Made by a program: the position numbers and the translations under genes. Shown piece by piece: positions 1-8,197 of a stretch of DNA of 64,000 nt. Origin of the DNA: Rhizobiaceae bacterium (GTDB lineage: Bacteria; Pseudomonadota; Alphaproteobacteria; Rhizobiales; Rhizobiaceae); assembly GCA_025698895.1 (NCBI GenBank), contig JAILWO010000002.1, forward strand, positions 124,001 through 188,000. The letters are read 5' to 3'. The notes below the pieces were generated by a model. It saw nothing but the letters and a program-made list of their open reading frames with translations. It was not told where the DNA came from and ran no database searches. Position 1 is the stretch's first letter; each line of letters opens with the position of its first letter.

Positions 1-660
1 GCACGGCACTCCCGGCGACTTTGCGCCGGACGGGAAAGAGTGTGCAGGATCTACCATTGGGCGGCCTCGGGAGGGATGTCCGAGAAGGTTCCAGCTCACG
101 ACGATGCCCACCGTAACCTGAATGTCCGCCCTAGAAGATCCGTAGCCAGGAGCTGACCGTCTCCCTCCTGGCCCGTTTCAGGCAAAGTTTGCCCGTCAGC
201 TTCGCGCCCCCTTGTCGGTCGTTCGCCAGCTATCCGGCTGTTACCAAAAGCTGTCACCCAATAAAGAAGAGAACAGCGCGGCGTGTTCTTAGTGGCAACG
301 CGATCTTCCGATCGGCGCACTGCGTGCCTCGGGTGCAGCCGTCCGATGACGACCGCGTGACTAGCTACACCACGTCGACTAACGTCATCCCGACGATGCG
401 ACTCATGAGGATATGCTGGGGGCATCTCGAACCTCTGTCAGACCGATGACGCATAACTATTTCTGCCGGTCGAGGGATCGTCGCGCCCTCGTTGCCGCCG
501 CATGAGTAGATCCGAAGGCCCAAGCCCAAAACGAACTCTCCCGATTAAAAGTGCTTTCCTTTCATCATGTTATTGCACAGTTGGAAGATTTTTGATGGCT
601 TGAGTTGAAAAATCTTCCAGCAAGGTGCTAACCTGAAAGAAAACAGGAAAGGGACTCCGC
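1..660. other. Island DNA with no recognisable gene
   Basis: No reading frame here looks coding. The short open frames on both strands overlap each other, have no convincing ribosome-binding site and resemble no family I know. The last 120 bases are AT-richer than the genes that follow and probably hold the promoter of the ATPase gene at 661. No integrase or tRNA is visible, so the other end of the island must lie to the left of the window. Confidence 0.5.
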
Positions 661-1782
661 TTGTCGTCGGCCGAAGGAAAAATCGAGAAGGACCTGGTTC
701 AGCTGGCGCGCGTCGCGCTGTCGGGCCGTACCCAGGACGTAACGGCGCTGCTGCACCGGTTTGCGAAGAGCTACCGTGATAACGCGCCGGTGGTAGCGAC
801 CGCCATAGCGGCCCTGCTGCGCGAAGCGCCGACGCGCTCTTCGCCGCTGCGGCGGCAGACGGAGGCCGTGCTGCCGGTGGATGTTGACACGCGCTTCCAT
901 TTGCTGCGGATCGAGGAGCACCCGCTGTTTGAACATGAGCCGGTCTACGCGCCGGAGGTGAAGGCCACGCTGGAGACGATCGTCGCCGAGCGCCGGGGGA
1001 GTGCGGCGCTCCTCGAAGCGGGACTTGAGCCCAGCCGAACGGTCCTTTTCACGGGGGAGCCGGGCGTCGGGAAGACGCTCGCCGCGCGCTGGCTTGCGCG
1101 GGAACTGAACCGCCCGCTGCTGATTCTCGACCTTGCCGCAGTGATGAGCAGCTATCTCGGCCGAACCGGAACCAACCTGCGCCATGTTCTCGATTATGCG
1201 AAGTCACTGGATTGCGTTCTGCTGCTGGACGAGCTGGACGCGATAGCCAAGCGCCGCGACGACCGCGGCGAGATCGGGGAACTGAAGCGGCTCGTCACCG
1301 TCCTCCTGCAACAGATCGACGACTGGCCGCCGAAGAGCCTTCTCATCGCGGCGACGAACCATGCCGATCTTCTGGACCCGGCGCTCTGGCGGCGGTTCGA
1401 CGTCGAGCTGGAATTTCCCATGCCGGGCCGCGACGCCATCGAGGCCCATCTGCGGGCGGTGCTCGGCCCCGTCAGCGAAGGGGCGGAGGCGTGGTCGCGC
1501 GTCCTCGCGGTCGCGCTGGAGGGGCGATCCTTCAGCGATATCGACCGCGACGTGAAGGCCGTGCGCCGGAAAGCGGCTCTTGCGGGCGAGGCCGTCGATG
1601 GGCATCTGCCCGCGCTTTTGCAGGGCTATGCGGGCACCAAGGCCGCGCGCATAGCCCTCGCCGCGGAGCTTGTCGGCAGCGGTCTTCTCTCGCAGCGCGC
1701 CGCCCATGAACTGACGGGCGTTGCCCGCGAGACAATCAGGGCGCGGACGGTCCGCAGACCGAAGGAGCGTGGCCATGGCTAA
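661..1782 (+). CDS. AAA family ATPase, partner of the S8 peptidase
   Basis: A 373-residue AAA+ ATPase. Walker A is GEPGVGKT at about residues 132-139, Walker B is LLLDEL at about 187-192, a sensor-1-like AATNH follows, and WRRFD supplies the arginine-finger region. About 65 N-terminal residues precede the core and may bind a partner. The start is a TTG behind AGGAAAGGGA. The gene overlaps the downstream subtilisin gene by 8 bases (ATGGCTAA), so the two are probably translationally coupled. AAA ATPase plus S8 peptidase pairs recur in accessory regions; by inference the ATPase remodels or presents substrates to the protease. Its target is unknown. Confidence 0.85.
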   Translation: MSSAEGKIEKDLVQLARVALSGRTQDVTALLHRFAKSYRDNAPVVATAIAALLREAPTRSSPLRRQTEAVLPVDVDTRFHLLRIEEHPLFEHEPVYAPEVKATLETIVAERRGSAALLEAGLEPSRTVLFTGEPGVGKTLAARWLARELNRPLLILDLAAVMSSYLGRTGTNLRHVLDYAKSLDCVLLLDELDAIAKRRDDRGEIGELKRLVTVLLQQIDDWPPKSLLIAATNHADLLDPALWRRFDVELEFPMPGRDAIEAHLRAVLGPVSEGAEAWSRVLAVALEGRSFSDIDRDVKAVRRKAALAGEAVDGHLPALLQGYAGTKAARIALAAELVGSGLLSQRAAHELTGVARETIRARTVRRPKERGHG

Positions 1783-3997
1783 GACCAATTTTCTGCTCGG
1801 CAAGGGGGAGCGCCTGACCGAGGACGTTGTCGTCCGGTCCGGCGGCGGCCCCAAGGCGCAGCCCTATACGTTCCAGCAGGCGCGCGCGCGTCTCGCGCCG
1901 ATGCTGGACCGGACGGTCAGTCAGATCAGGGCTCTGCCGCCGGAAGCCTGCCCGCAGGGCAAGGCCGTGGCCGCCGTGACCCTCAATCCCGAATTCATCG
2001 CCAAATCGTATTTTCCGGGCGAGCTGTTTCGCCAGACGGGACTGACGCCGGTCGGCAGCAAACCGCGGCGCGTCAAGCCTGCGCAGCGTTCGAAGGGGCG
2101 TCCGCCCGAGGAGGCCCTGACGACGGAGTTGTTCGTCATGGGCGCGAAGGAAGATTTCGCGCGCTGGCAGGCGGCGCTCGGCAACTGGGCCGAGGGTACA
2201 CCCGTCGCGCGCGACCTGATGACGGTCGAGGAGATCGCGCCGCAGACCGTGCAGGACAAGATCAAGGGCGCTATTCCCGACAAGGGCACCACGGTCTTTG
2301 AGGTGGTGCTCCATGCCGAACAGCTCGACGGCGAGCATGCCATGCTGCCGGAATTCCGCAACTATCTCCGGCGGCTAGGGATTGAGTCCGGCCTCGACCA
2401 GCGCTTTTACGCGGGCGGCCTGTGCTTCGTCAAAGTGGAAGCGCCGTCGGCGCTCGCGGAGCAGATCGCGACCTTTTCCATCGTGCGCGCCCTGCGGCAG
2501 ATGCCGCCGCTGCGCGTGTTGCAGCCGGCCTTCCGCACGTCGGGGATTCCCTCGGTGGCCGTAAACCTGCCTGCAGTCGCCGCCATGGACAAGAAGATCA
2601 AGGCCGCCATTTTCGATGGCGGGCTGCCGCCAGCGCATCCCTTCGGGCCATGGGCGTCCGCGCAGGAGGTATCCGGCATCGGGCCGGCGGTGGATGAGTT
2701 CCTGTCGCACGGCACCGGTGTCACGTCGGCCTTCCTTTTCGGCCCGGTCGATCCGGCCCGGCCGCTGCCGCAGCCCTACGCGGATGTGGACCACTACCGC
2801 GTTCTTGACGGCGATCCGGGGCAGAACCTTCACGAGCTTTACGAGGTACTGGACCGCATCACCGGCGTGCTCGACAGCCGGAAATACGATTTCGTCAATC
2901 TCAGCATCGGCCCGTCCCTGACCGTCGAAGACGATGACGTTCACGCCTGGACCGCGGTGCTGGACGACCGGCTCGCGCGCGTCGACACGCTGGCCGCGGT
3001 CGCCGTCGGCAACAACGGCGAAGGCGACGAGGAACTGAAGCTCAACCGCGTGCAGGTGCCGTCGGATTGCGTCAACGCCCTTGCCGTCGGAGCGGCGGAT
3101 ACGCCGGGCGCCGGGTGGGCACGGGCGCCCTACAGCTCGGTCGGCCCCGGCCGCAGCCCCGGACTTGTCAAGCCGGACGTGGTGCAGTTCGGCGGCTCGC
3201 TTCAGCGCCCGTTCCTCGTAGTCGGAGGCGGGGTGAAGCCTGCGCTGGAAGCTACTGGCGGGACGTCGTTCGCCACGCCGAGCACCCTGCGCCTCGGCGC
3301 GGGCATCAAGGCGCATTTCGGCGACAGTATCGGCCTGCTGGCCGTGCGCTCCCTGCTGATCCATTCGACCGAGGCGTCGGATCATCCGCACCGGGAGGTC
3401 GGCTGGGGCCGCGTAGCGCAGGATATAGAGGACATCGTGGTCTGCGACGACGATAGCGTCCGAGTCATCTATCAGGGCAACATCTCGCCTACGAAGTATA
3501 TCCGCGCGCCGATACCGCTGCCGGACGGCGGCATCGCCGGCAACGCGGAGATCACGGCGACGCTTTGCTATAAGTGCCTCACCGACCCGCATCATCCCGG
3601 CAACTACACGCGCGCGGGCCTCGAAGTGACGTTCCGGCCGCATGACGGCAAGTTCAAGCGCGAGGACCAGATCAATCCCGATTCGCGCAGCTTCTTCTCC
3701 GCCGTCGATCACGGCGGAGAAGAGGAAGAGCTGCGGCGGGACGCCTGGAAATGGGAGAACTGCCTGCATGCGCGCAGGACCTTCCGCGGCACGAGCCTGC
3801 GCAATCCCTGCTTCGACATCCACTACAATGCGCGCCTGGAGGGGCGGAACTACACGCCGCCCGGCAAGCTCCCCTACGCGCTGGTGGTTTCGGTCAGGGC
3901 GAAAGGTATCGCCGACCTGTACGATCAGGTCGTCCGGAAATACGCCACGCAGCTGGAGCCGCTGCGCCCGGTCGTCGAGATACCGGTCCGCACCTGA
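1775..3997 (+). CDS. S8 (subtilisin-like) serine peptidase
   Basis: A 740-residue protein with a complete subtilase triad: Asp281 (IFDGG), His312 (SHGTG) and Ser498 (GGTSFATP), and an oxyanion-hole Asn in AVGNNGEG. About 270 residues precede the catalytic domain and about 200 follow it, longer than a secreted subtilisin. There is no signal peptide, so it should act in the cytoplasm. The start at 1775 has GGAG 8 bases upstream and overlaps the end of the ATPase gene. It converges on the ImmA gene with a 3-base gap. A regulated cytoplasmic protease in defence or stress is plausible. The substrate could include products of the neighbouring ubiquitin-like system, but nothing in the sequence proves this. 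Confidence 0.88.
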   Translation: MAKTNFLLGKGERLTEDVVVRSGGGPKAQPYTFQQARARLAPMLDRTVSQIRALPPEACPQGKAVAAVTLNPEFIAKSYFPGELFRQTGLTPVGSKPRRVKPAQRSKGRPPEEALTTELFVMGAKEDFARWQAALGNWAEGTPVARDLMTVEEIAPQTVQDKIKGAIPDKGTTVFEVVLHAEQLDGEHAMLPEFRNYLRRLGIESGLDQRFYAGGLCFVKVEAPSALAEQIATFSIVRALRQMPPLRVLQPAFRTSGIPSVAVNLPAVAAMDKKIKAAIFDGGLPPAHPFGPWASAQEVSGIGPAVDEFLSHGTGVTSAFLFGPVDPARPLPQPYADVDHYRVLDGDPGQNLHELYEVLDRITGVLDSRKYDFVNLSIGPSLTVEDDDVHAWTAVLDDRLARVDTLAAVAVGNNGEGDEELKLNRVQVPSDCVNALAVGAADTPGAGWARAPYSSVGPGRSPGLVKPDVVQFGGSLQRPFLVVGGGVKPALEATGGTSFATPSTLRLGAGIKAHFGDSIGLLAVRSLLIHSTEASDHPHREVGWGRVAQDIEDIVVCDDDSVRVIYQGNISPTKYIRAPIPLPDGGIAGNAEITATLCYKCLTDPHHPGNYTRAGLEVTFRPHDGKFKREDQINPDSRSFFSAVDHGGEEEELRRDAWKWENCLHARRTFRGTSLRNPCFDIHYNARLEGRNYTPPGKLPYALVVSVRAKGIADLYDQVVRKYATQLEPLRPVVEIPVRT

Positions 3998-4000
3998 GTC

Positions 4001-4543
4001 CTACCAGCTGGAGGCGCGCTGAAACCGGGTCATCGCGCCGCTGATCCGCAGGCGGTAGTTCAGCATGGCTTCGCTGATGCCGTAGATGCGCTGCGCCTCG
4101 TCGAGGAGGCGGCGGAACATCACGTGGGCGGCACCCTCGTCCGTCAGAAGCAGCACCCCGGCAAGATGATTGGCTTCGGCTTCAATGGTGCCGTCGCGGG
4201 CCCGTTCGCCATCCGGCGTCAGGGGCGGGACGCATTCATGCCCCAGGAAGCAATGAGCCAGTTCATGACAGATGTTGCTGCGCTGCCGATAGAGATTGTG
4301 CGCGTCATTGTGGACGATGGCGGTGCGGGCTCCGCAGGGGACCGTCACCGCCGAAAAACACGAATCCGCCGTCCGGAGCAGCGGCGAATCCGGCGCTAGG
4401 TCGCTGAGCCTGATCAACGCGATGTCATAGAGCGCGCATATCTCTTCCGGATCGATGGGCGCGACCGGCGACAGGCCCATCTGCGCCCTGATGCGCAGGG
4501 CGATGCGATTCGCTTCCGCCTTAAAGCCGCGCCGGAATCCCAC
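4001..4543 (-). CDS. ImmA/IrrE family metallo-endopeptidase
   Basis: A 180-residue protein with the zinc-protease motif HELAH at about residues 93-97 and a downstream EAEANHLAG helix that supplies the third zinc ligand. Proteins of the ImmA/IrrE family cleave or inactivate a partner repressor in response to a signal. The start is GTG at 4543, one base after the stop of the upstream XRE gene, so the two form a classic repressor-antirepressor operon. It probably removes the XRE repressor and releases the twin operators at 4913-4978. The signal is unknown. Confidence 0.88.
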   Translation of the reverse strand: MGFRRGFKAEANRIALRIRAQMGLSPVAPIDPEEICALYDIALIRLSDLAPDSPLLRTADSCFSAVTVPCGARTAIVHNDAHNLYRQRSNICHELAHCFLGHECVPPLTPDGERARDGTIEAEANHLAGVLLLTDEGAAHVMFRRLLDEAQRIYGISEAMLNYRLRISGAMTRFQRASSW

Positions 4544-4544
4544 G

Positions 4545-4889
4545 TCAGTCCCCCCGCAGCTTTTCGTAGGTACTGATGACGATTTCCTCGATCAGCTTCG
4601 CGTTGACGGGGGTGAGTTTCGGGTCCGCGCGCAGCAGCGCGGTGATCTTCGCGATCGGCTCTGCCTCGCGCTGGTCGGCGCCGCGAATGAACATCTCGGC
4701 CTTGAGATTCGACCAGGCCAGCAGCGCCGCGAGGCCGTTTACGTCGGGCTTGGCGCCCTGGCCGATACGCGACAGCGTCGATGCGTTCACGCCCGCTTCT
4801 TCGGCGACCTCCTTCCACGTCTTTTGCCGGCTGAGACGGGCGGCGTTGAGCGCAGCGTAGAAGGCGTCGCTGTCGAAACGGTCTGTCAT
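4545..4889 (-). CDS. XRE-type helix-turn-helix regulator
   Basis: A 114-residue protein with a helix-turn-helix at about residues 18-50 (WKEVAEEAGVNASTLSRI). The ATG at 4889 is preferred over an upstream in-frame start because GGAG sits directly before it and the helix-turn-helix is then near the N-terminus. It is co-transcribed with the ImmA protease and divergent from the multiubiquitin gene. Two GATTGC-N6-GCAATC inverted repeats lie in the 137-base intergenic region and are its likely binding sites, so it probably represses both itself and the ubiquitin-like operon. Confidence 0.85.
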   Translation of the reverse strand: MTDRFDSDAFYAALNAARLSRQKTWKEVAEEAGVNASTLSRIGQGAKPDVNGLAALLAWSNLKAEMFIRGADQREAEPIAKITALLRADPKLTPVNAKLIEEIVISTYEKLRGD

Positions 4890-4912
4890 GGTCGCTCCAT
4901 TGCAAAAATAAA

Positions 4913-4936
4913 ATCGATTGCGATATTGCAATCGAT
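4913..4936. promoter_or_regulatory. Operator 1, perfect 9-bp inverted repeat
   Basis: Arms ATCGATTGC (4913-4921) and GCAATCGAT (4928-4936) are perfect inverted repeats around a 6-base spacer. The site lies just upstream of the XRE gene start. It shares the core GATTGC-N6-GCAATC with a second site 45 bases away, so it is a likely dimer-binding operator for that regulator. Confidence 0.7.
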
Positions 4937-4960
4937 ACCCTCACTTGATAATATAAAACG

Positions 4961-4978
4961 GATTGCTAGATCGCAATC
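4961..4978. promoter_or_regulatory. Operator 2, GATTGC-N6-GCAATC
   Basis: Arms GATTGC (4961-4966) and GCAATC (4973-4978) repeat the core of operator 1 with the same 6-base spacing. It lies about 50 bases upstream of the multiubiquitin gene, where a repressor would block its promoter. The centre-to-centre distance of 45 bases puts both sites on nearly the same or opposite face of the helix and could allow cooperative binding. Confidence 0.65.
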
Positions 4979-5026
4979 GCTCGTAACGTCAATACCGGCA
5001 GAAATCCGCCAGAAAGGCTTAATCCG

Positions 5027-5296
5027 ATGAGTGCAGTGCAGAGCGAAGAGCGCCCCAGGACCGTGACGATCGTCGTCAACGGCCGTCCCCGCGAGGTTCC
5101 CAAGAACGATGACCTCACTTTCGAGGAGGTCATCGGCCTGGCCTTCCCGAACCCGCCGATGGGCGACGGCATCCAGTACACGGTGCAGTACACCCGCGGC
5201 CACGGCAACAAACCGGCAGGCACGCTGGTCGAAGGGCAGTCGGTCAAGGCCAAGGAAGGGATGGAGTTCGATGTCACGTCGACCAATCGCTCTTAG
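5027..5296 (+). CDS. Multiubiquitin-domain (ubiquitin-like) protein, single domain
   Basis: An 89-residue protein that is one multiubiquitin domain: TVTIVVNGRP starts the beta-grasp, then LTFEEVIGLAFPNPP, YTVQYTRGHGNKP and a closing strand ending TSTNRS. Family members are usually tandem repeats; this one has a single copy. It lacks a C-terminal Gly-Gly, so any conjugation would use an unprocessed or unusual tail. The following E1-like gene overlaps its end by 26 bases, which supports a functional link. It is expected to be the modifier, or a binding scaffold, of the operon. Confidence 0.88.
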   Translation: MSAVQSEERPRTVTIVVNGRPREVPKNDDLTFEEVIGLAFPNPPMGDGIQYTVQYTRGHGNKPAGTLVEGQSVKAKEGMEFDVTSTNRS

Positions 5297-6443
5297 CTCG
5301 GACCTGCTCCGGCTCCAGAATGAAGGTTACGACATCGAGATACGGGACGGCTTCCTGCTCGTCAGGGACGTCCCGTACGTCGACTCGTCGGGAAGCGTCC
5401 AGCGCGGAATCCTGATATCGCGCCTGGAGCTTTCCGGCGACGTCACGGTGAAGCCGAAGGATCACGTGGCGTACTGGACCGGCGCGCATCCCTGCCACAG
5501 CGACGGCCGCAAGATCACGTCGATCCAGAACGGCTCCGCCCCCCAGGATTTCGGGAACCGTGTGAAGGCCGACTTCACCTTCTCGGCCAAGGCGGATTAT
5601 CGCGACTATCACCACAAGATGACGACCTACATCGCGCGGATCACCGGCGAGGCGGCGAAGGTCGACGAAAGCGCCACCGCGCGCACCTATCCGCCGGTCC
5701 CGACGGATGGGGAGGCCAGCGTGTTCCAGTACGAGGACACCGCCACGAGTCGGGCCGGGATCGGCGCGGTCAACGCGCGGATTGCGGGTCAGCGCCTCGG
5801 CATCCTCGGGCTGGGCGGCACCGGCGCCTACATCCTCGACCTCGTCACGAAGACGGCGGCCGCGGAGATCCGCATCATCGACGGCGACGTGTTCTCACAG
5901 CACAACGCCTTCCGCGCGCCGGGCGCGGCGTCCCTCGAGGAGCTGGCCTCCCGCCCCCGCAAGGTATCCTACCTCGCCGCGCGCTACGGCCACATGCACA
6001 AGGGCATCGTCGCCCACGACGTCTTCATCGACGAATCGAACGTCGCCCTCGTGGACGGCCTCGACTTCGTGTTCCTTTGCCTCGACCAGGGTCCGGTCAA
6101 GCGCGCCGTGGTGGAGCGGCTTGTCGCCAACGGCACGCCGTTCATAGATGTCGGCATGGGCGTCGTTCTCAATGACGGGCAGCTGGGCGGCATCGTGCGG
6201 CTGACGATGAGCGCGCCGGATACAAGGGATCAGGCGGCGCCCCACATCTCGTTCGCGGACGACGACGGCGGCGCCAACGAATACGCCACCAACATCCAGA
6301 TCGCCGAGCTGAACGCGCTCAATGCGTGCTTCGCGGTGCTGCGGTGGAAGCAGTATTTCGGCGTTTACCGGGATGGCCGCAACAGCTTCTATGCCGGCTT
6401 TTCCATCGGAAGCGGCGAGATCGTGCAAGAAGCGGCCGGATGA
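5271..6443 (+). CDS. DUF6791 (E2-like) - ThiF/E1-like adenylyltransferase fusion
   Basis: A 390-residue fusion. Residues 1 to about 150 match the DUF6791 type, with conserved GAHPC around Cys75, a candidate E2-like position, and DYRDYHHKMTTYI. The rest is a ThiF/MoeB/E1 Rossmann domain with GLGGTG at about 180-185, RIIDGD and the following Asn/Arg (HNAFRAPG), the ATP-adenylating signature. I see no PC-type cysteine after the adenylation core, so thioester transfer could rely on the N-terminal cysteine. The ATG at 5271 has GGAG in front and lies inside the end of the multiubiquitin gene. It should activate the ubiquitin-like protein with ATP. Confidence 0.85.
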   Translation: MSRRPIALSSDLLRLQNEGYDIEIRDGFLLVRDVPYVDSSGSVQRGILISRLELSGDVTVKPKDHVAYWTGAHPCHSDGRKITSIQNGSAPQDFGNRVKADFTFSAKADYRDYHHKMTTYIARITGEAAKVDESATARTYPPVPTDGEASVFQYEDTATSRAGIGAVNARIAGQRLGILGLGGTGAYILDLVTKTAAAEIRIIDGDVFSQHNAFRAPGAASLEELASRPRKVSYLAARYGHMHKGIVAHDVFIDESNVALVDGLDFVFLCLDQGPVKRAVVERLVANGTPFIDVGMGVVLNDGQLGGIVRLTMSAPDTRDQAAPHISFADDDGGANEYATNIQIAELNALNACFAVLRWKQYFGVYRDGRNSFYAGFSIGSGEIVQEAAG

Positions 6444-6850
6444 CGAGAATCACGGTCATTCGTCCGCAGTTGGTGGAGTTCGTGCCCGACCGGCTTGAGG
6501 GGGGCGTGCTCTATATCTCGCGGCGCTACGCGACCGCCGTGCATCTTTGCTGCTGCGGCTGCGGCAGCGAGGTGGTTACGCCGTTGAACCCGGCGAAATG
6601 GCGTCTTGCCGAGAGCAACGGCGCGGTGTCGCTGTCTCCTTCAGTCGGCAACTGGAGCCAGCCCTGCCAGTCCCATTACTGGATCATCGGAAACCAGGTG
6701 AGATGGGCCGGCGCCATGCCGGCTGAAATGATCGTCGCCGTGAAGCGGCGCGACCGGCGCGATGCCGAAAGGCTGACGCTTCCGCCGCCAAGCTGGTGGA
6801 CGCGGCTCTGGCAGTTCATCATGGCGCTCTTTCGAGGCAAGCAAGGCTGA
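6440..6850 (+). CDS. DUF6527 Cys-rich protein of the ubiquitin-like operon
   Basis: A 136-residue protein starting in an ATGA overlap with the E1-like gene. A cluster of cysteines (37, 38, 39, 41 in HLCCCGCG) and a later PCQSHYW (Cys76, His79) look like a zinc site. LSPSVGNW is typical of DUF6527. A C-terminal amphipathic stretch (WWTRLWQFIMALFRG) may touch a membrane or partner. DUF6527 genes commonly accompany multiubiquitin and ThiF genes. A role as a substrate-recognition or E3-like factor is speculation. No JAB-type deconjugase is present in the window. Confidence 0.85.
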   Translation: MTRITVIRPQLVEFVPDRLEGGVLYISRRYATAVHLCCCGCGSEVVTPLNPAKWRLAESNGAVSLSPSVGNWSQPCQSHYWIIGNQVRWAGAMPAEMIVAVKRRDRRDAERLTLPPPSWWTRLWQFIMALFRGKQG

Positions 6851-7310
6851 AGAACTCAGACCGCGCCGGCGCCCGCTGGTGCCACCCTCCATCTCCGCTA
6901 TCGAACCTCTGAGTGCGGGAGCCGCGGGTTCACCTGTTGGCCGCTAACAGGCCGACAGTTGGGCTGCCAATAACGGCGGCTCCAGGCAACCCGTCCTTGA
7001 CCATGGAACGACAGAGACGAGGTCGGAGACTGAATGGCAGCTTGTTGCCACTGGCTGCCGGAACCGGACAGACCGCTGTCGGCCCCAATTGAGACATTCG
7101 CCTGCATGAGCCGCCGGATGAGGACTTTTGGTGAGAGCTAGACGACATGTATTGGGAGCACATCTTAGCCGATGAAGCCACGGAGGGCTCCGGCGCACAG
7201 TTGGGTGTCAGCGGCGATGGCGAGCTTCTAACTTTTCGGCTACCCGCAAACCCAACCGCGAGAGCCAAAGTCGTAACCAGTTGATATCACACGATAATTT
7301 TCGCACGGAA
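6851..7310. other. Terminal non-coding part of the island
   Basis: The 460 bases between the DUF6527 gene and the tRNA fragment contain only short overlapping open frames without family resemblance or good ribosome-binding sites. No recombinase or excisionase is recognisable, so this is the integrase-distal end of the island. Confidence 0.5.
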
Positions 7311-7356
7311 ACTACGAATCTGGGGGTCAGAGGTTCGAATCCTTTCGGGCGCGCCA
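7311..7356 (+). repeat. 3' half of tRNA-Arg(ACG): island attachment site
   Basis: The 46 bases carry the second half of a tRNA: an ACTACGAA anticodon loop (anticodon ACG at 7314-7316), the 3' strand of the anticodon stem, a variable loop, a T arm with GGTTCGAATCC and the CGGGCGC acceptor strand plus discriminator and CCA. No matching 5' half (D arm, GCGCCCG strand, CCAGA) precedes it, so this is not a working gene. Such fragments arise when an element integrates into the 3' half of a tRNA gene. The intact gene should be left of the window in + orientation, and the chromosome resumes at 7357. Confidence 0.85.
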
Positions 7357-7455
7357 TTTTCAAGAACTTGGCGGGATGCTGCAGACTAACGAGAAGAATT
7401 AGTCCGCGATTCCAGAAGGCGAAGTTCCGGTACTTCCTGGATCACCCAATCCTCT

Positions 7456-7590
7456 TCCCTGATGGTCGACGCCATCGATGGCGAAGCTGCCCAGTTCTGG
7501 CAGCGACTCGGCTTCTTGCCCTCCAAAGACGATCCGCTTGTTCTGTTCCGTCCGATCTCTGCGATCGCGGCATCGTTGGGTGCGTTCAGA
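7456..7590 (+). pseudogene. GNAT acetyltransferase C-terminal fragment
   Basis: The frame reads SLMVDAIDGEAAQFWQRLGF followed by LPSKDDPLVLFRPIS, which matches the end of GNAT toxins paired with DUF1778 antitoxins (AtaT/TacT type). The acetyl-CoA-binding half is missing and no antitoxin is nearby. It is most likely debris just outside the island attachment site. Confidence 0.55.
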
Positions 7591-7598
7591 TCGCGCGC

Positions 7599-8087
7599 TC
7601 ACCGGGAATGCTCGGGCCCCCAATGTTTCACCAGGATGACGAAAGTGATGTAATGGGTGACAAGCAGTCCGGGCACCCAGAACGCAGGAATCCAATAGGC
7701 TGCGCCCATGAACGGCTCGGCGTTGTAAGCAGTGGCGAGTGTGATCGCGACGGCTAGATCGGCAACTCCCCACAGGCTGAAAATCCAGACCATGCCGCGT
7801 TGCCCGGGCAAACGCTTGAGGATCAGGAGCAACGAGATTGCGGCCAGAACGGCAGCGATGAAATCGCCCAAAGCTGCCGGATATGCGAACTGTTGGGGCA
7901 GACCCGGATAGACGGCGCCGGGCGAGAGAAACATAAGGCCGAGATGTCGAGACATGTGTAAAAGGAGTATCGGAACGATGATCGCCTTCGCGGTGACAGG
8001 AGACAATCTCGGCATCAGGTAAAGGCGAGAGACAAGCCAAAATAAAAAGGTGCTGATCGCCAAATTGATCGTCAGTATGTTGACCAT
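7599..8087 (-). CDS. Hypothetical multi-pass membrane protein
   Basis: A 162-residue protein with about five hydrophobic segments, for example ILTINLAISTFLFWLVSRLY, AIIVPILLLHM and a last one near VTHYITFVILV. I do not recognise the family. The ATG at 8087 is chosen because GAAGGTG lies 6 bases upstream and it begins just before the first membrane segment; an in-frame upstream start would add an unlikely Cys/Arg-rich leader. It is separated from its neighbours and looks monocistronic. Confidence 0.7.
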   Translation of the reverse strand: MVNILTINLAISTFLFWLVSRLYLMPRLSPVTAKAIIVPILLLHMSRHLGLMFLSPGAVYPGLPQQFAYPAALGDFIAAVLAAISLLLILKRLPGQRGMVWIFSLWGVADLAVAITLATAYNAEPFMGAAYWIPAFWVPGLLVTHYITFVILVKHWGPEHSR

Positions 8088-8197
8088 AACTGCACCTTCG
8101 ATTTGTTTACCACAACCCGCCAAGCAGGAAAGCGGACAGCGCCGCCAAGCATACCGCAAGCCAGTTCACATCCATTGTTAGGCTCCCCGCTAGCATG

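Noticed and set aside
7262-7356. Complete tRNA gene ending in CCA
   Set aside because: The bases before 7311 do not form a D arm or the GCGCCCG acceptor strand, so only the 3' half is present.
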